Shown: positions 17,286 to 26,726, counted from the stretch's first letter. The stretch: DNA of 64,000 nucleotides from an uncultured Clostridium sp. (GCA_900543695.1 UQSG01000013.1:1-64000), one strand, 5' to 3'. Numbers and translations are program-made. Notes: generated by a model from the sequence alone, not told the origin.

Positions 17286-18421
17286 GATTCTCCTCCCAAG
17301 CCCGATCCCCGGTGTGAAACCAGGAAGCGTTCCACTTCTCTCACCGTTTCATTGATATCATAACCGTTTTCCGCTATGATCTTGCAGTAACGGGCTCTGT
17401 CATTATTTGTATGTCCCTCCGCAAGGGCGCAGACCTCTTCTGCCCAGCGCTGCGCAGGCTCCGTAAGGCTCCGATAAGCTACGAGATCCGTTACGGAAAC
17501 CTCCTTTGTAATCGTATCCGCAAGCAGACACGGCAGGCCGCAGGTCTGCGCTTCCACTGCGACGATCGGAAAGCCTTCGTATAAAGAAGGTAACAATAAT
17601 ACATCAAACGCCTGGAAAATGCAATGCAGATCATCCCGGTATCCCGCAAAAATCACTTTGTCCGCGATGCCCAATTCCGCAGCCTTCTGCTTAGCCGCCT
17701 GAAGCAGTTCCCCCTCGCCTGCCAGAAAGAGACGGTAATCGTCCGATTTCCGAATCACTGCCGCAAAAATTTCCAATAAAAAGGCATGGTTTTTCGCAGT
17801 GCAGAAACGGCCCGCGTGCCCGATTACTTTCTGAGCTCCAAGAGAAAACGCCTCTCTGACACGGGCTCGCTCCGCCGAATCAAAGCGGAAGCGCTGCGTA
17901 TCCACCCCGTTTCTCACAATCGTTACGGGGCAGTCCGCGCCGAACAGCCATTTGCCCGCGGCCCGAGAGCAGGCGAAGCAAAAGTCCGTACACGCCAGAA
18001 AACGTTTTTGATGGCTCCGATGCAGGAAAACATGCAGCGCATGAATCAGTCCGCGCCGGCTGTCAAAATGCGTTCCGTGGCTGTGACTGATGATTTTTGC
18101 TTTTGTATACCTTCTGGCGTAGATATGGCCCATGCAATTACTGGCCGAGCTTGTATGAATCCAGATGTAATCATAATCGCGGTGCGTCCGGAAAAACGCC
18201 TTCAGCTCCCGCCTGCACCGGAGCGGATTTTCACCGCGCCGCGTGACATGATAGACGCTGCTGCCGGCAGCTAGAAGCTCTTCCTCATAGGCGCACTCAC
18301 GGCAGTAACATAAAAAATCACAGTGGATCCTGCTCTTGTCCAGGCGGCGGAAGATCTGGATGACGAGCTGCTCGATTCCGCCTTTTACATCCATCATTCC
18401 GACAATCAAGATATTCAGCAT
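17282..18421 (-). CDS. GT4 family glycosyltransferase
   Basis: A 379-residue GT-B enzyme. The N-terminal glycine-rich acceptor loop is MMDVKGGIEQLV (residues 9-20). The donor domain has GHAGRFCTAKNH and the retaining-enzyme E-x7-E motif at Glu282 and Glu290 (YEGFPIVAVE). It transfers an activated sugar in the cytoplasm during repeat-unit assembly. It is the only GT-B enzyme of the cluster, set between two GT2 genes and the polymerase. Start at ATG 18421, 31 bases after the previous gene. Confidence 0.9.
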   Translation of the reverse strand: MLNILIVGMMDVKGGIEQLVIQIFRRLDKSRIHCDFLCYCRECAYEEELLAAGSSVYHVTRRGENPLRCRRELKAFFRTHRDYDYIWIHTSSASNCMGHIYARRYTKAKIISHSHGTHFDSRRGLIHALHVFLHRSHQKRFLACTDFCFACSRAAGKWLFGADCPVTIVRNGVDTQRFRFDSAERARVREAFSLGAQKVIGHAGRFCTAKNHAFLLEIFAAVIRKSDDYRLFLAGEGELLQAAKQKAAELGIADKVIFAGYRDDLHCIFQAFDVLLLPSLYEGFPIVAVEAQTCGLPCLLADTITKEVSVTDLVAYRSLTEPAQRWAEEVCALAEGHTNNDRARYCKIIAENGYDINETVREVERFLVSHRGSGLGGES

Positions 18422-18452
18422 CTTTAATGTAAATCCTTTCTTGTTTGATCCG

Positions 18453-19541
18453 TTAATTCTTCTGCTTCAGGCGGGCAAATACGATCGGCATTTTATTCTT
18501 GACGACATATACCACACGTCCGCAGAACAGAGAAAGTCCGACGCGTTTTTTCCGAAACAAAGGCGCGAACACCCTCAAAAGCCTGTTTTCCGGCCCCCAG
18601 TCCGCACAAAGCGCAGCATACATCTCAGAGGAGAACTGCGCTTGGAGCCAGGCCCTCCGCGCCGCGTGATCCATTCCCGCGCGCGGATCACAGTTTCGCT
18701 GAAGCGCTGATACAGTATATCGAATATAGAGATTACCCAAAATTTTTCGAACCTCCGCAGTGCATAAATTCCAGGAAAGATACTGTTCATAGATCATCCG
18801 GACGCGCAGCATCTGCAGCTCATAATAATCCGGAACGAACCTGGAGGTCACGCTGCTCTCAAGCCGCTTGCCGTAATGATACGGCGCCATTGCCAAAAGA
18901 TACGCACTTGGCGCTTCCGTAAAATATCGAATATTGAATACGGTATCTTCATTCAGCGTTAAATTTTCAAAGCACAGGCCCGTCTGGCGGATTCTGGCAA
19001 GGTCGTACAGTTTATTGGAGGCATAGCCGTACAGCGTTCGTTCTTCAAGATGGATGATTTCTTTCCGAAGCTCCGTTTGGTCGGAAAGAAGCCTGTTTTG
19101 CTCAGGAGCAATGCATTTTGTATATTTCAGCTTGCCCTTCTGATCATAATATTCCTCCACCATCCCGTAAATGACGGCGCTGACACCGTATTCCTTTGCC
19201 GCGGCAGCGGCTCTTTCAAACAGATCTGGATCGATCGTATCATCCGAATCCATAAAGCAGACATAGGTGCCGCGCGCATGCTGCAGCGCCATGTTTCTGG
19301 CGTTGCTCGGACCGCCGTTTTTTTCCAGATGGAGCACGCGGATTTTCTCCGGAGCGCTTCGGGCGTATTCGTCGCAGATGGCGCCGCTGCCATCGGGTGA
19401 GCAGTCGTCCACCAAAAGCAGCTCATAATCGGAAAAGGTCTGAGCCAGCACGCTGTCGATCGCTGCGCGGAGATATTTTTCCGCATGATATACCGGCATG
19501 ATAAGGGTTATAAAGGGCGCGCGCCCCGCTTCCTGTGCCAT
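18453..19541 (-). CDS. GT2 family glycosyltransferase
   Basis: A 362-residue GT-A enzyme with ITLIMPVYHAEKYL at the start, DDCSPDGSG in the nucleotide-binding region, and DSDD at 98-101. A basic C-terminus (RKKRVGLSLF) may hold it to the membrane face. It lies 13 bases after another GT2 gene and is similar to it in layout, suggesting an old duplication. It is one of four GT2 enzymes that, with the GT4 enzyme, set the composition of the repeat unit. Confidence 0.9.
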   Translation of the reverse strand: MAQEAGRAPFITLIMPVYHAEKYLRAAIDSVLAQTFSDYELLLVDDCSPDGSGAICDEYARSAPEKIRVLHLEKNGGPSNARNMALQHARGTYVCFMDSDDTIDPDLFERAAAAAKEYGVSAVIYGMVEEYYDQKGKLKYTKCIAPEQNRLLSDQTELRKEIIHLEERTLYGYASNKLYDLARIRQTGLCFENLTLNEDTVFNIRYFTEAPSAYLLAMAPYHYGKRLESSVTSRFVPDYYELQMLRVRMIYEQYLSWNLCTAEVRKILGNLYIRYTVSALQRNCDPRAGMDHAARRAWLQAQFSSEMYAALCADWGPENRLLRVFAPLFRKKRVGLSLFCGRVVYVVKNKMPIVFARLKQKN

Positions 19542-19554
19542 TCCTTCCTCTCCT

Positions 19555-20640
19555 TCAGCGATTTGCCTTCAATTTTGCAAATGTTTTGACGTGCCTTCGT
19601 TTGACGGCGGAAATAAAAGCGCCCTCGGCATAACAGAGCGTCACGGTTTTCCATTTTACCGGAAGAAGCATCAGCCGCATATAGGCCGATCTCGGACGCG
19701 CATGGGACAGCGCCTCTGAAACGCGCGGATTTTCTAGGATCCTGCGAATTTCGGCTTTTCGTTCCTTCGAAGAAAGCGTACAGTTTGGATTTGTTACATT
19801 TTCAATGCAGCCAACGATGCGCTCTGCGTAGCGCCGGAAGACCATTTCCATGCTTGCGGCGCGGGCGGCGTCATTCCGGATGTTCCAGTACCCGTAAAGA
19901 TCCAGCATCCAGTCATGTTCTTCTTCCCGTTTTTCGTACAGATCGCTTCTATATTTTGCCGTTTCGCTCTCGGCTCTGGCGCGCATAAAGTGATAGTAGG
20001 CTTTGGAAGAAACCGCGACGCTTTCAACCTCCCTTACAACAGAAAGATTAAACGGGAAATCGTCCATCCAGGTTTCGGGAAAGCGCAGTCCCTTCTCCCG
20101 GAGATACGAGGAACGGTAAAGCTTATTCCACGGCGTATAAAGAAGATTCCGGTCGAACAGCCGGTATGCGTTTTCCCGAAAGGCCTCCTGCGTTCCGTAA
20201 ACGGCGTTCTCCGCCGTCTGGAGCTGCGTATATTTTTCCGTATCGCCGTCACCGTAATACGTATCGATATAATATCCCGTTACAACGAGCTGCGCGCCGT
20301 GTTCCTCCGCCAAGCGGTACATGTCTTCGAGCATGGACGGTTCCGCCCAGTCGTCGGAATCCATAAAATAAAAATATTTTCCCCTTGCGATATCGATCGC
20401 GCGGTTCCGCGCGCTCGGCGCGCCTCCGTTTTCTTTGTGAATGACCTGGATTCTGCTGTCCTTCGCAGCATACTCGTCGCAGATTTCACCGCTTCTGTCA
20501 GGAGTTCCGTCGTCTACGATAATGAATTCGAAATCGCTCATCGTTTGGGAAAGAATGCTCTCGATTGCTTTCCCCACGTATTTTTCCACTTTATATACCG
20601 GCATGATCACACTGATGCCGGGTTCCCGCACTTCTTCCAT
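19555..20640 (-). CDS. GT2 family glycosyltransferase
   Basis: A 361-residue GT-A enzyme: ISVIMPVYKVEKYV at the start, DDGTPDRSG, and DSDD at 94-97. Its ATG shares one base with the stop codon of glf, so the two are translationally linked; this makes it a fair candidate for the galactofuranosyltransferase that uses the product of Glf, though that is inference from position only. Basic C-terminal tail as in its neighbour. Confidence 0.9.
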   Translation of the reverse strand: MEEVREPGISVIMPVYKVEKYVGKAIESILSQTMSDFEFIIVDDGTPDRSGEICDEYAAKDSRIQVIHKENGGAPSARNRAIDIARGKYFYFMDSDDWAEPSMLEDMYRLAEEHGAQLVVTGYYIDTYYGDGDTEKYTQLQTAENAVYGTQEAFRENAYRLFDRNLLYTPWNKLYRSSYLREKGLRFPETWMDDFPFNLSVVREVESVAVSSKAYYHFMRARAESETAKYRSDLYEKREEEHDWMLDLYGYWNIRNDAARAASMEMVFRRYAERIVGCIENVTNPNCTLSSKERKAEIRRILENPRVSEALSHARPRSAYMRLMLLPVKWKTVTLCYAEGAFISAVKRRHVKTFAKLKANR

Positions 20641-21749
20641 TAAAGCCCCTCCGCCGCCGCCGCGTCCAGTGCGGACGCTATGACCTTGTCCATATCGTAA
20701 TATTTGTATTCGGCGAGCCGTCCTCCGAAGATCACATTCTGCTCTTTCGCCGCTGCGTCCGCATATTTTTGGTAAAGCTCCTGATTTTTCGCATCATTGA
20801 CGGGATAATATGGTTCCTTCCCGGGAGCCCAGTCCGCCGGATATTCTTTGGTAATCACCGTCCCCGGCTGCGTGCCAAAGGCAAAATGCTTATGCTCGAT
20901 AATCCGCGTATACGGCGTCTGGCGATCGGTAAAATTCATTACCGCAACGCCCTGGTAATTTTCCTCATCCAGCGCCTCCGTTTCGAATCTCAGACTTCGG
21001 TATTCCAGCGCGCCGAACCGATAATCGAAATAGGAGTCGATCGTACCGGTATACACGGTTTTTTCGGCAAGGCTTTTATAATACGCGCGATTTTCCGGCG
21101 TAACGTTGAAATCCACGCGGAGCCGGACCTCAGAGCCTTCCAGAAGCCTGTCCGTGATCTGGTTGTATCCGCCCTCCGGGATTCCCTGGAACGGATCGTT
21201 AAAATAATTGTTATCATACGTAAAGCGGACCGGAAGCCTTTTGATGATAAAGGCAGGCAGATCTTTACAGTCCCTGCCCCATTGTTTTTCGGTATAGCCT
21301 TTAACGAGCTTCTCGTACAGATCCGTTCCGACGAGACGGATCGCCTGTTCCTCGAGATTCGACGGTTCCCCGCTCACCGCAGTCCGCTGCTCTGCGATTT
21401 TGCGCTGCGCCTCCGCAGGCGTAACAACACCCCATAATTTGTTAAAAGTGTTCATGTTGAACGGCATATTGTAAAGCTCGCCATGATAATTCGCAACAGG
21501 GGAATTTGTGTATCTGTTAAATTCGCATAGATCGTTTACGTAATTCCATACCCTGCGGCTGTTCGTATGAAAAATGTGCGCGCCGTATTTGTGTACGGTG
21601 ACGCCGTTGATTTCTTCACAATATATATTTCCTCCGGTATGATCGCGCTTTTCGATTACCAGGCACTTTTTCCCTTTTTTGGACGCTTCGTGCGCAAAAA
21701 CCGCTCCGAACAGACCGCTGCCCACAATCAGATAATCATATTCCCGCAT
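20640..21749 (-). CDS. glf: UDP-galactopyranose mutase
   Basis: A 369-residue FAD enzyme that converts UDP-galactopyranose to UDP-galactofuranose. The FAD-binding motif GSGLFG is at residues 10-15, followed by IEKRDHTGGNIY. Other family marks are HKYGAHIFHTN, YTEKQWG and the late 'GGRLAEYKYYDMD'. The ATG at 21749 is chosen because AAGGAG lies seven bases upstream. It is the first gene of the minus-strand polysaccharide operon, so the glycan very likely contains galactofuranose. Very secure. Confidence 0.96.
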   Translation of the reverse strand: MREYDYLIVGSGLFGAVFAHEASKKGKKCLVIEKRDHTGGNIYCEEINGVTVHKYGAHIFHTNSRRVWNYVNDLCEFNRYTNSPVANYHGELYNMPFNMNTFNKLWGVVTPAEAQRKIAEQRTAVSGEPSNLEEQAIRLVGTDLYEKLVKGYTEKQWGRDCKDLPAFIIKRLPVRFTYDNNYFNDPFQGIPEGGYNQITDRLLEGSEVRLRVDFNVTPENRAYYKSLAEKTVYTGTIDSYFDYRFGALEYRSLRFETEALDEENYQGVAVMNFTDRQTPYTRIIEHKHFAFGTQPGTVITKEYPADWAPGKEPYYPVNDAKNQELYQKYADAAAKEQNVIFGGRLAEYKYYDMDKVIASALDAAAAEGL

Positions 21750-21824
21750 AACAGACTCCTTCAGCATTTTGTACGTAGCAAAGTTTACCATAGATCCCCT
21801 GAAAATGGAATACTGCCTGTCCGT

Positions 21825-21853
21825 ATTATAACCTCATTTTGATTTTATATAAA
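21825..21853 (-). promoter_or_regulatory. Candidate promoter of the glf polysaccharide operon
   Basis: A perfect TATAAT (minus strand, 21830-21825) lies 75 bases before the glf start. The -35 position, TTTATA, is poor, so the site may need an activator. Confidence 0.4.
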
Positions 21854-21882
21854 AATCCGCAAAAAATCGCCAGATTTTTCTT

Positions 21883-21912
21883 GTATGGATCAATTCCCGG
21901 AAGCGCAGAATA
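21883..21912 (+). promoter_or_regulatory. Possible sigma-G/F-type promoter of the SleB-like gene
   Basis: GTATG at 21883-21887 and CAGAATA at 21906-21912, 18 bases apart, resemble the forespore sigma-G consensus (GMATR, CATNMTA). The position fits a cortex-lytic gene, but the match is imperfect. Confidence 0.25.
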
Positions 21913-21958
21913 ACGACGTAAATATCAAAGGATATTTCATTGATTTGAGGTGTTGAAA

Positions 21959-22711
21959 TTGAAAAATAAATCCATAAACAGAAAAAAAACAAAACGCGAT
22001 ATGACGTATCTCGCAGCCGTATTCGCCTCGGCGCTCGTGCTGTCGCTTTCTGCGGTCGGGCTGTATCGTTTGAATATCAAAACCGATGCTGCTTCTGAAT
22101 ATGCGGCGGAAGGGATTGCAGAGGTATTGTCCAAACGCGGCTCCACGGGCACGGAAGTGATTAATATTCAGAAAAAGCTGAAAAATTGGGGATATTATAC
22201 CGGTTCTGTCGACGGCATCTACGGAAAATTGACGGAGGAGGCCGTCCGGTATTTTCAAAGGACGAACGGCCTGACCGTCGACGGGATTGCAGGGAAAAAC
22301 ACGCTTGCCGCAATGGGCATTGCAAGCACTTCGAGTTCCTCCTCTTCCAGCTCTTCCAGCGATCTGAACCTTCTGGCAAGGGCGATCTATGGGGAAGCCC
22401 GGGGAGAGCCGTATGCCGGCCAGGTCGCCGTAGGCGCTGTCATTCTGAACCGTGTCCGCGACTCTCGCTTCCCGAAAACCGTAGCGGGCGTGGTGTATCA
22501 GGCCGGCGCGTTCGACGTCGTAGCCGACGGTCAGATCAACCTGACGCCAGACTCCACGGCCTATCAGGCTGCCCAGGATGCAATGAACGGCTGGGATCCG
22601 ACGTATGGCTGCCTGTATTATTACAATCCCAGAACTGCAACCAACCAGTGGATCAAATCCCTTCCGATCTCTGTCACAATCGGGAATCACGTATTCTGCA
22701 AGGGAACCTGA
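21959..22711 (+). CDS. SleB-type spore cortex-lytic enzyme / cell wall hydrolase
   Basis: A 250-residue exported protein. A membrane helix or signal anchor covers about residues 15-37. A PG_binding_1 domain follows (about 61-119, with the repeat GYYTGSVDGIYG and FQRTNGLTVDGIAG), then a serine-only linker (about 124-134), then a Hydrolase_2/SleB catalytic domain with YGEARGE, whose Glu146 is the likely catalytic acid. SleB is a lytic transglycosylase acting on spore cortex peptidoglycan during germination. No ATG is present; TTG at 21959 with GAGGTG at 21947-21952 is the best start. It diverges from glf. The gene may act in vegetative wall turnover instead, since many clostridia carry several such paralogues. 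Confidence 0.85.
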   Translation: MKNKSINRKKTKRDMTYLAAVFASALVLSLSAVGLYRLNIKTDAASEYAAEGIAEVLSKRGSTGTEVINIQKKLKNWGYYTGSVDGIYGKLTEEAVRYFQRTNGLTVDGIAGKNTLAAMGIASTSSSSSSSSSSDLNLLARAIYGEARGEPYAGQVAVGAVILNRVRDSRFPKTVAGVVYQAGAFDVVADGQINLTPDSTAYQAAQDAMNGWDPTYGCLYYYNPRTATNQWIKSLPISVTIGNHVFCKGT

Positions 22712-22731
22712 TTGCTCCCGACAAGTTCATT

Positions 22732-23913
22732 TTAATGATGAAACAGACGGATTCCGGTGAAGCACATCACCATTCCGTATTGATTACACGTTTCGATCAC
22801 ATGATCGTCGCGAATGGAGCCGCCCGGCTCCGCTACATATCGGACGCCGCTTCTGTGGGCCCGTTCTATATTGTCTCCAAACGGGAAGAACGCATCCGAG
22901 CCAAGCGCCACATTCGAGTTCTGCGCCAGCCACGCGCGCTTTTCTTCCTGCGTGAACACCTCCGGACGGACCTTGAAAATATTCTGCCACTTGCCCTCGG
23001 CAAGCACATCCATATAATCCTCTCCAATATATAAATCGATAGCGTTGTCCCGGTCGGCGCGTTTAATGTGATCCACAAACCGGAGCCCGAGCACCTGGGG
23101 CGACTGCCGCAGGAACCAGTTATCCGCCTTGCTGCCCGCCAGACGCGTGCAGTGAATGCGGGACTGCTGTCCCGCGCCGATCCCGATCGCCTGTCCGCCC
23201 TTCACATAGCATACGGAATTGGACTGCGTATATTTTAAAGTGATCAGCGCGATCGTCAGATCGGTTTTCGCGCTTTCCGGAAGCTCCCGGTTTTCCGTCA
23301 CGATATTTGAAAAAAGCGAGTCGTCGATTTTCAGCTCGTTCCGGCCCTGTTCAAACGTAATGCCGAACACATCCTTCTGCTCGACCGGCGCAGGAGCATA
23401 ATTCGGATCGATCTCAAGAACGGTATAAGCGCCGTTCTTCTTTTCCTTCAGAATCGCAAGCGCTTCGGGTTCATAGCCCGGCGCAATCACGCCGTCAGAG
23501 ACCTCCCGCCGGATCAGCGCCGCCGTCTCTTTGTCGCACGGATCGGACAGGGAAATAAAATCACCGAAGGAAGACATACGATCCGCGCCTCTGGCGCGCG
23601 CGTAAGCATTGGCAAGCGGCGTAAAATCCATATTCAAATCATCCGCCCAATAAATTTTCCGTTCGATGTCTGTAAGCGGCAGCCCGATTGCAGCTCCCGC
23701 AGGCGAAACATGCTTAAACGACGTCGCCGCAGCAATTCCTGTGGCCTGCTTCAGCTCCTTTACGAGCTGCCAGCCGTTTAAAGCGTCCAATAAATTGATA
23801 TAGCCCGGCCGGCCGGACAAGACTTTGACCGGCAGCTCGCCTCCGTCCTTCATAAAAATCCGCGACGGCTTCTGATTCGGATTACAGCCGTATTTCAGCT
23901 CCAGCTCTTTCAT
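22732..23913 (-). CDS. Stand-alone AICAR transformylase (PurH C-terminal domain)
   Basis: A 393-residue protein corresponding only to the transformylase half of bifunctional PurH. It would formylate AICAR with 10-formyl-THF, the ninth step of purine synthesis. The active-site KHVSPAG is at residues 67-73, and GGQAIGIGAGQQSRIHC and DAFFPFGDNI are further family marks. The N-terminal IMP cyclohydrolase (MGS-like) domain is absent; instead a separate cyclohydrolase gene lies 10 bases upstream. ATG 23913 is set by AGGAGG seven bases before it. The pair replaces purH, which is unusual outside archaea and some Clostridia. Confidence 0.92.
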   Translation of the reverse strand: MKELELKYGCNPNQKPSRIFMKDGGELPVKVLSGRPGYINLLDALNGWQLVKELKQATGIAAATSFKHVSPAGAAIGLPLTDIERKIYWADDLNMDFTPLANAYARARGADRMSSFGDFISLSDPCDKETAALIRREVSDGVIAPGYEPEALAILKEKKNGAYTVLEIDPNYAPAPVEQKDVFGITFEQGRNELKIDDSLFSNIVTENRELPESAKTDLTIALITLKYTQSNSVCYVKGGQAIGIGAGQQSRIHCTRLAGSKADNWFLRQSPQVLGLRFVDHIKRADRDNAIDLYIGEDYMDVLAEGKWQNIFKVRPEVFTQEEKRAWLAQNSNVALGSDAFFPFGDNIERAHRSGVRYVAEPGGSIRDDHVIETCNQYGMVMCFTGIRLFHH

Positions 23914-23923
23914 AACGCGCCTC

Positions 23924-24634
23924 CTAGCAGTTCTTATTGACAATGCGGGTTTCCCAGCGTCCCGTTTGAATATCGATATACCGCACAAATAAAGATACTT
24001 TGTTTTCTTCGTTCAGACTGCTCCAAAGCATTGCGGTAAATTCGTCGATTGTCCCTTCGATTCGCACCGGCTTCGGTTCGCCCTCAAAGCTCGGAAGCGG
24101 ATCGCCGTCCCCCTGATATGTGTGGATCAGTCTTCCGGCACCGGGCGCAGGATTTTCATAAGCGAACGTGTAGCGGCAGCAGCTCTCCGGATTTCCGCAG
24201 TTTGTTTTAAGGATCGACATTGCAAAATTATATTTTCCGTCTCCTACATGCAGAATTCCTGAAATTCTCGGCGTATAATTCGGGGCGTCCGGCTCAAATT
24301 CTCTCGTGCGCAGCGCCTGTTCAAAGGTCTGCTGCCGATCCATCCGTTCATAGATCGTATCGGTCTGGTCTCCGTTCGTTACGATGGTTTTATTACCCAT
24401 CACGCGAACCGGCGCATAAATGATCAGGCTCGGATCGCTCAGCTTCGAGGGATCAAACGCCTGTGTGCGGATTCCCTCTCCGTCCTCCACAAAAATCCGA
24501 TTTCTGCTGTTGACGCTCCTGCCCATAATGAAATAAGCGGCAACGGCATTTTTTCCGTCTTCCGACCTTCCGATCACGATGCCTCTTCCGGGATATGAAT
24601 TTTCTTTCAGCTCCCGTTCCAACGAATCTCTCAT
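23924..24634 (-). CDS. IMP cyclohydrolase, PurO-like (PF07826)
   Basis: A 236-residue protein matching the archaeal-type IMP cyclohydrolase family, which closes the ring of FAICAR to give IMP. Visible marks are YPGRGIVIG at the N-terminus, YFIMGRSVNSRNR, the segment FEPDAPNYTPRISG, and the late LFVRYID. It pairs with the AICAR transformylase gene immediately downstream, so both last steps of purine synthesis are encoded here as separate proteins. A strong AAGGAGG precedes the ATG. The family is well known; I infer the reaction from it and from the neighbour. Confidence 0.88.
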   Translation of the reverse strand: MRDSLERELKENSYPGRGIVIGRSEDGKNAVAAYFIMGRSVNSRNRIFVEDGEGIRTQAFDPSKLSDPSLIIYAPVRVMGNKTIVTNGDQTDTIYERMDRQQTFEQALRTREFEPDAPNYTPRISGILHVGDGKYNFAMSILKTNCGNPESCCRYTFAYENPAPGAGRLIHTYQGDGDPLPSFEGEPKPVRIEGTIDEFTAMLWSSLNEENKVSLFVRYIDIQTGRWETRIVNKNC

Positions 24635-24648
24635 TTCCTGATCCTCCT

Positions 24649-25875
24649 TTATATTTTTCCGTTTATAATGCGCTCGACTGCCTGTTTTGTAAGCTCCGTG
24701 CTGCCGAAGCCGGTCAGGCGGAAATATCCTTCTCCGCTTGGTCCAAAGCCGCAGCCGGGCGTTCCCACGATGCCAAGCGTTTCTAGCAGGTAATCAAAGA
24801 ACTGCCACGAGCTCATGCCGTCGGGCGTCTTGAGCCAGACGTACGGAGCGTTGACGCCGCCCCACACACGATAGCCGGCTTTCTGCAGGCCCTCACGAAT
24901 CAGACGCGCGTTGTTGAGATAATACGCTACAAGCTGCTGCGTCTGCTGTTTTCCTTCCGGCGAATAAACGGCGGCGGCAGCTCTCTGGATCACGTACGGA
25001 ACGCCATTGAACTTTGTCGTCTGGCGCCTGTTCCAGAGCGAATGGAGCTGCGTTCCGTCTACGCAAAGCCGCTTCGGTACGACCGTAAAGGCGCACCGCG
25101 TTCCCGTAAATCCGGCGTTCTTCGAAAAGCTGCGGAACTCAATTGCGCACCGGTCCGCTCCCTCAATCTCATAAATGCTGTGCGGAAGGCCGGGCTCCGT
25201 AATATATGCCTCATATGCGGCGTCGTAAAGAATCACGGCGCCGTTTGCAAGCGCGTAATCCACCCAGCGTCCGAGCGCTTCCTTCGAAATCATGGTTCCG
25301 GTCGGATTATTCGGATAGCACAGATAAATCAGATCGGGCGCCGGATCCCCGGAAGGAAGCTCCGGTATGAAATGATTTTCGGGCGTGCCCGGCATATAAA
25401 TCAGATTGGTCCACTTTCCCGACGCGGCAAGATACTCTCCCGCGCGGCCCGCCATAGCGTTTGTGTCCACATATACGGGGTAAACCGGATCGCATACCGC
25501 AACGCGATTCTCTACGGAAAAAATATCGCCGATGTTGCCTGTATCGCTTTTTGACCCGTCGCTGATAAAAATCTCGTCCGCTTCTATTTCGATCCCACGC
25601 GCTTTATAATCGTTTTCCGCGATCAGCTCCCGCAGAAACGCGTATCCCTGCTCCGGACCGTAGCCGCGGAATGTCTCCGCCGCGCCCATTTCATCCGCAG
25701 CCTTATGCAGCGCATCGATCACAGCAGGCGGAAGCGGCTGCGTAACGTCGCCGATTCCCAGCCTGATAATCGGTTTCTCTGGATGGACGGCGGTATACGC
25801 GCCGACCTTCTTTGCGATATCGCTGAACAGATAGCTCCCGGGCAATTTTAAATAATTTGCATTGATTTTTACCAC
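24649..25875 (-). CDS. dapL: LL-diaminopimelate aminotransferase
   Basis: A 408-residue PLP enzyme that turns tetrahydrodipicolinate directly into LL-diaminopimelate, bypassing the acyl-intermediate routes. The N-terminus INANYLKLPGSYLFSDIAKK is diagnostic for DapL, and the PLP lysine is Lys252 in FRSFSKNAGFTG. CYPNNPTGT and the late RLTGFG are normal. It follows dapF by 29 bases on the same strand, so the two make consecutive steps toward meso-DAP for peptidoglycan and lysine. Very secure. Confidence 0.96.
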   Translation of the reverse strand: MVKINANYLKLPGSYLFSDIAKKVGAYTAVHPEKPIIRLGIGDVTQPLPPAVIDALHKAADEMGAAETFRGYGPEQGYAFLRELIAENDYKARGIEIEADEIFISDGSKSDTGNIGDIFSVENRVAVCDPVYPVYVDTNAMAGRAGEYLAASGKWTNLIYMPGTPENHFIPELPSGDPAPDLIYLCYPNNPTGTMISKEALGRWVDYALANGAVILYDAAYEAYITEPGLPHSIYEIEGADRCAIEFRSFSKNAGFTGTRCAFTVVPKRLCVDGTQLHSLWNRRQTTKFNGVPYVIQRAAAAVYSPEGKQQTQQLVAYYLNNARLIREGLQKAGYRVWGGVNAPYVWLKTPDGMSSWQFFDYLLETLGIVGTPGCGFGPSGEGYFRLTGFGSTELTKQAVERIINGKI

Positions 25876-25904
25876 AATATCCGATCCTCCCGTTTCTTTT
25901 CATA

Positions 25905-26726
25905 TTATAACCGCAGATCTTGAATTTCAAAAACATAAGACGCCGGGCCCTCCATAAACGCCGGGCCGTCCGTTCCGTCCCAGACAATGCGAAGGTCCCC
26001 ACCCTTCAAATGAACCGTAATTTCTCCCGCCTCGCAGCGGCCGTCGAGAATCGAAGCGACAGCAGAAGCCACCGCTCCTGTCCCGCAGGCAAAGGTTTCT
26101 CCGGAGCCGCGTTCCCAAACGCGCATTTTGATCGTATGCGCGTCGATACACTGCACAAACTCTACGTTTGTCCGATCCGGGAAAAGCTCATGATGCTCGA
26201 TCAGCGGCCCGAGCTGCTCGAGCGCCACGCTGTCCGTGTCCTCTACAAATTCCACCGCATGGGGATTTCCGACAGAAACCAGCGTCAGCCGATGCTGCTC
26301 GGCTCCGATTTTTAATACGGCATGAGAATCGCTTCTCCCCGTAATGCCGGGGCTTTCCGGCTTTCCCATATCGACCCGTGCGCCCGTGCAGATCCCGTTT
26401 TCAATCAGAAGCCGGAGCCGCTTAACGCTTCCTCCCGATTCGATCGCAACAGTATCGCCTCGGACATAGCCGTTATCGTATAAATATTTTCCCACGCAGC
26501 GGATCCCGTTGCCGCACATCCGGGCATAAGATCCATCTGCGTTATATACCCGCATTTCGTAATCCGCCCGTTCCGACGGACAAATCAAAATGAGTCCGTC
26601 CGATCCGACACCGAAATGGCGGTCTGAAATCCGGACGGCAAGCTCGGCGGGGTTTTCCATTTTTTCTTTGATGCAGTCTGCAAAAACGTAGTCGTTTCCG
26701 ATGCCGTGCATTTTCACCAGTCTCAT
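25905..26726 (-). CDS. dapF: Diaminopimelate epimerase
   Basis: A 273-residue cofactor-free racemase that converts LL-DAP into meso-DAP. The two catalytic cysteines are present: Cys71 in CGNGIRC and Cys214 in ACGTGA. The N-terminal KMHGIGNDYV is a family signature. The start at 26726 (MRLVKMHG) is chosen over the long upstream extension, with GGAG seven bases before it. It is the first gene of a likely dapF-dapL-purO-AICAR transformylase unit. Very secure. Confidence 0.96.
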   Translation of the reverse strand: MRLVKMHGIGNDYVFADCIKEKMENPAELAVRISDRHFGVGSDGLILICPSERADYEMRVYNADGSYARMCGNGIRCVGKYLYDNGYVRGDTVAIESGGSVKRLRLLIENGICTGARVDMGKPESPGITGRSDSHAVLKIGAEQHRLTLVSVGNPHAVEFVEDTDSVALEQLGPLIEHHELFPDRTNVEFVQCIDAHTIKMRVWERGSGETFACGTGAVASAVASILDGRCEAGEITVHLKGGDLRIVWDGTDGPAFMEGPASYVFEIQDLRL

